From JBMNTU01 sp050945895 (GTDB lineage: Bacteria; Bacillota; Clostridia; Christensenellales; Christensenellaceae): a stretch of 9,572 nt of DNA. The stretch is from contig JBMNTU010000085.1 of the NCBI GenBank assembly GCA_050945895.1, positions 1-9,572 on the forward strand, given 5' to 3'. Shown piece by piece: positions 7,911 to 9,572 of the stretch (its first letter is position 1; every line of letters begins with the position of its first letter). The notes beneath the pieces are model-generated. The model had not been told where the DNA came from and ran no database searches. It worked only from the letters and a program-made list of their open reading frames with translations. A program made the translations under genes and the position numbers.

Positions 7911-8900
7911 ATGAAGCAGGGAAAATTCACAAATACAGAATTGGAAAACCTGATTTTTAAACGGCTTACGCTTCAAAATCCGGACACGATCGTAGGCGCG
8001 GGTGTTGGAGAGGATTGTTGTGCCATTCGGTTTGGAGAAGATATTTGCGTTGTTTCCACCGACCCGATTACGGCAGCATCCAGCCAGGCAGGCGTGCTGG
8101 CAATGCACATAAATGCCAACGATATTGCATCTGCTGGTGCAATCCCGATTGCTGCATTAACAACTGTGCTAATACCGGTTGATGCAAAATTGGAGACGGT
8201 TGAAACAGTTGTACGGCAGCTTGCGGATACAGCCAAACAATTAAACATCGATATCACGGGCGGACATACCGAGGTAACGGAAAGTGTGAACCGTATCGTT
8301 GTATCTGTCACGATGATGGGAAGACCGGTTATTCCGGGAAGGATATTCCGTACGGCGGATATGCAGGTGGGCGACGATATTATTATGACAAAATATGCCG
8401 GCATGGAGGGAACGTCTATATTGGCGGACGATTATGCTACTGAACTCCGAGATATACTGGACGAACAGGACTTTGTGGAATTGAATATGGTTCGTGATGG
8501 ATTAAGCGTTCTGCCCGACGGTTTGGCTGCGGCAAAAACGGAAGGCGTCCATGCTATGCATGATATTACCGAAGGCGGAATTTTGGGCGCTGTTACGGAG
8601 ATGTGTGCGGCGGCGGGGCTGGGTGCGGTGATAGATTTATCTAAGGTGCCGGTTTTGCCGGTTACAGAAAAAATCTGTACGTATTATGGTTTGGATGTGT
8701 ATGGACTGATTTCTTCCGGAAGCATGCTGATTGCGGCGGAAAACGGTACAGAAGCAATAGTGGAATTGAAGAAAGCAGGCATTTCGTCAGTTATTGTTGG
8801 CAAGGCAACGCTGCCCGAAAGCGGAGTAGTGGATGAAAATGGAAAACTGCTGACCGTATATGAGTCGGACGAGTTGTATAAAGTGGTTGGCCGCCAATAA
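7911..8900 (+). CDS. AIR synthase-related protein, HypE-like (PurM superfamily), substrate unknown
   Basis: A 329-residue cytoplasmic protein of the PurM/ThiL/HypE/SelD superfamily, which bind ATP and phosphorylate or dehydrate small substrates or protein ends. Visible motifs are GVGEDC at 31-36, STDP at 49-52, NDIASAGA at 70-77, GGHTEV at 117-122, HDITEGG at 217-223, and ISSGSMLIA in the C-terminal half. The order and spacing are closest to HypE-like AIR synthases. True HypE ends in PRIC, with a cysteine that carries the cyano group for [NiFe]-hydrogenase; this protein ends in VVGRQ and has no such tail. No hyp or hydrogenase genes are nearby, so it should not be named hypE. ATG 7911 aligns with the start of relatives (MKxGK). 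It has almost no Shine-Dalgarno at a usable distance: AGGA directly touches the ATG. Translation probably depends on ribosomes ending gatB 2 nt upstream. Reaction and partner are unknown. Confidence 0.85.
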   Translation: MKQGKFTNTELENLIFKRLTLQNPDTIVGAGVGEDCCAIRFGEDICVVSTDPITAASSQAGVLAMHINANDIASAGAIPIAALTTVLIPVDAKLETVETVVRQLADTAKQLNIDITGGHTEVTESVNRIVVSVTMMGRPVIPGRIFRTADMQVGDDIIMTKYAGMEGTSILADDYATELRDILDEQDFVELNMVRDGLSVLPDGLAAAKTEGVHAMHDITEGGILGAVTEMCAAAGLGAVIDLSKVPVLPVTEKICTYYGLDVYGLISSGSMLIAAENGTEAIVELKKAGISSVIVGKATLPESGVVDENGKLLTVYESDELYKVVGRQ

Positions 8901-8927
8901 TGCTTGCTATATGTTTTTAAACGGGTT

Positions 8928-8938
8928 TATGATATAAT
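8928..8938 (+). promoter_or_regulatory. Extended -10 element, candidate upstream promoter (P1) of yicC
   Basis: TATGATATAAT holds a perfect TATAAT at 8933-8938 and a TGN motif (TGA) at 8930-8932. No good -35 is found 16-18 bp upstream, so the promoter would rely on the extended -10. It lies 28 nt after the stop of the AIR-synthase-like gene and would give a leader of about 85-90 nt. The same 11 bases recur at 8985-8995. Confidence 0.5.
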
Positions 8939-8953
8939 GAGCCTGCGAATTTC

Positions 8954-8990
8954 ATCATATTCATCCTTATAGATTTTTTTCGAATATGAT
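8954..8990. repeat. 9-bp perfect inverted repeat spanning the yicC promoter
   Basis: ATCATATTC at 8954-8962 is the exact reverse complement of GAATATGAT at 8982-8990, with 19 bp between. The right arm overlaps the extended -10 of the downstream promoter, and the left arm lies just upstream of where its -35 would be. It could be a pair of operator half-sites or, in RNA from the upstream promoter, a weak AU-rich hairpin. It is not a terminator: the stem is AT-rich and no T-run follows it. Confidence 0.5.
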
Positions 8991-9015
8991 ATAATAATGC
9001 AATTAGATTCGAATA
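8979..9015 (+). repeat. 8-bp direct repeat TTCGAATA flanking the yicC -10
   Basis: TTCGAATA occurs at 8979-8986 and again at 9008-9015, 29 bp apart start to start. The core TTCGAA is itself palindromic. One copy lies just before the second -10 element and the other just after the expected transcription start, a layout that suits a repressor, but in AT-rich DNA chance is a serious alternative. Confidence 0.35.
8985..8995 (+). promoter_or_regulatory. Extended -10 element, proximal promoter (P2) of yicC
   Basis: TATGATATAAT has a perfect TATAAT at 8990-8995 and TGA at 8987-8989, an extended -10. The hexamer 17 bp upstream, TTATAG at 8967-8972, is a poor -35. Transcription would begin near 9002, giving a leader of about 30 nt, similar to that of gatC. 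This is the likelier main promoter of yicC. Confidence 0.6.
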
Positions 9016-9031
9016 GCGGAAGGGATTCCTT

Positions 9032-9572
9032 ATGAAAAGCATGACGGGCTTTGGAAAAAGTGAAATTGCAGCAAACGGGCGTAAGATCCGTGTCGAAATT
9101 AAAACGGTGAACCACCGCTATTTGGATGCCAACATCAGAATGCCGCGCTTTATGCTTTTTTTGGAGGATACGGTAAGGGGATATATAAAATCCCGCATTA
9201 CGCGCGGCAGGGCGGATGTGTTTATCAATTATTCTGCGGAATCGGAAGACGCCAAACAGGTGCATGCGGATATGCCCCTGATTGATGCGTATATACATAC
9301 GGCAAAGGAAGTGTGCAATAAAACCGGCGTGCATGACGATTTGTCGATATCGGTGATTATGCGGATGCCGGATGCCATTATTTATGAAGAAAACCCGGGC
9401 GATGAAGATGCGCTGAAGGCACTGCTTTTGGATAACCTAGGCGTGGCGCTGGACGAGCTTATACGTGCGCGGGAAAAAGAAGGCGCACAGCTGAAAAAGG
9501 ATATATTGCTTCGGCTGAATATTTTGAACGATACGATTGAAAAAATCGAAAAGCTGGGCGACTCTGTTGTTT
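9032..9572 (+). CDS. yicC: YicC/YloC-family endoribonuclease, 3' end beyond window
   Basis: The reading frame is open from ATG 9032 to the window edge, giving 180 codons plus one base of a protein that is usually about 290 residues. The hallmark N-terminus KSMTGFGKSE (2-11) is followed by EIKTVNHRYLD at 22-32, RGRADVFINY at about 59-68, and RAREKEG at 145-151, which corresponds to the conserved REKEG-type motif. YicC/YloC proteins are metal-dependent endoribonucleases that act in RNA turnover; the C-terminal DUF1732 part is not visible here. GAAGGGA at 9019-9025, 6 nt before the ATG, is a good ribosome binding site. Two promoter elements lie upstream, so this begins a new unit. In Bacillus the gene precedes remA, gmk and rpoZ; whether the same follows here is outside the window. 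It looks intact as far as it goes. Confidence 0.93.
   Translation, partial: MKSMTGFGKSEIAANGRKIRVEIKTVNHRYLDANIRMPRFMLFLEDTVRGYIKSRITRGRADVFINYSAESEDAKQVHADMPLIDAYIHTAKEVCNKTGVHDDLSISVIMRMPDAIIYEENPGDEDALKALLLDNLGVALDELIRAREKEGAQLKKDILLRLNILNDTIEKIEKLGDSVV

Noticed and set aside
7911..8900. Naming this gene hypE, selD or thiL
   Set aside because: It lacks the C-terminal PRIC cysteine of HypE, has no N-terminal Cys/Sec-containing glycine-rich segment of SelD, and its motif spacing is closer to HypE-like AIR synthases than to ThiL.
8901..8980. Possible terminator after the AIR-synthase-like gene, using the run of seven T at 8974-8980
   Set aside because: No GC-rich hairpin precedes the T-run; the only nearby pairing (AAAC-GG-GTTT at 8919-8928) has a 2-base loop and is trivial.
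8927..9334. 135-codon open frame on the - strand across the yicC promoter and start
   Set aside because: It runs antisense to a clear YicC N-terminus and covers the promoter elements; no family resemblance.

Overview
This window looks like chromosomal core DNA from a low-to-moderate GC Firmicute, most likely of class Clostridia. The evidence is the gene order (a yerC-like gene, pcrA, ligA, then gatCAB), strong AGGAG-type ribosome binding sites, a TTG start, extended -10 promoters, and protein variants typical of Clostridia, such as EYKFDG at the LigA active site and GDDDQS in PcrA motif III. A more precise placement, for example near Christensenellales, would be a guess. All seven complete genes and one 3'-truncated gene are on the + strand. 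There is no mobile element, tRNA, rRNA, CRISPR array or gene-free stretch above 300 bases.

Layout: 1-109 is an upstream region with a weak promoter candidate. 110-4541 is a tightly packed DNA-repair and replication operon: a TrpR-related regulator (YerC family), the UvrD/PcrA helicase (1-nt gap, TTG start) and NAD+-dependent DNA ligase LigA (0-nt gap). 4542-4719 is a spacer with an excellent sigma-A promoter (extended -10). 4720-7908 is gatC-gatA-gatB, the three subunits of the tRNA-dependent amidotransferase, followed after 2 nt by an AIR-synthase/HypE-like protein (7911-8900). 8901-9031 is an AT-rich intergenic region. It carries two identical extended -10 elements 57 bp apart, a 9-bp inverted repeat across the second one, and an 8-bp direct repeat. 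9032 onwards is the N-terminal 180 codons of a YicC/YloC-family endoribonuclease, cut off by the window end.

How the genes work together: PcrA unwinds DNA and removes obstacles, while LigA seals nicks, so the first operon serves DNA maintenance. The YerC-like protein is a putative DNA-binding regulator coupled to them. GatCAB converts misacylated Glu-tRNA(Gln) (and possibly Asp-tRNA(Asn)) to the correct aminoacyl-tRNA, so the organism probably lacks, or does not rely only on, glutaminyl-tRNA synthetase. The AIR-synthase-like protein is an ATP-binding enzyme of unknown substrate and is probably translationally coupled to gatB. The YicC gene starts a new transcription unit, probably for RNA turnover.

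I found no clear new biological system. The points most worth a second look are the HypE-like protein without a C-terminal cysteine at the end of the gat operon, the repeat-rich promoter region before yicC, the yerC-pcrA coupling without pcrB, and the small membrane-like reading frame between ligA and gatC.
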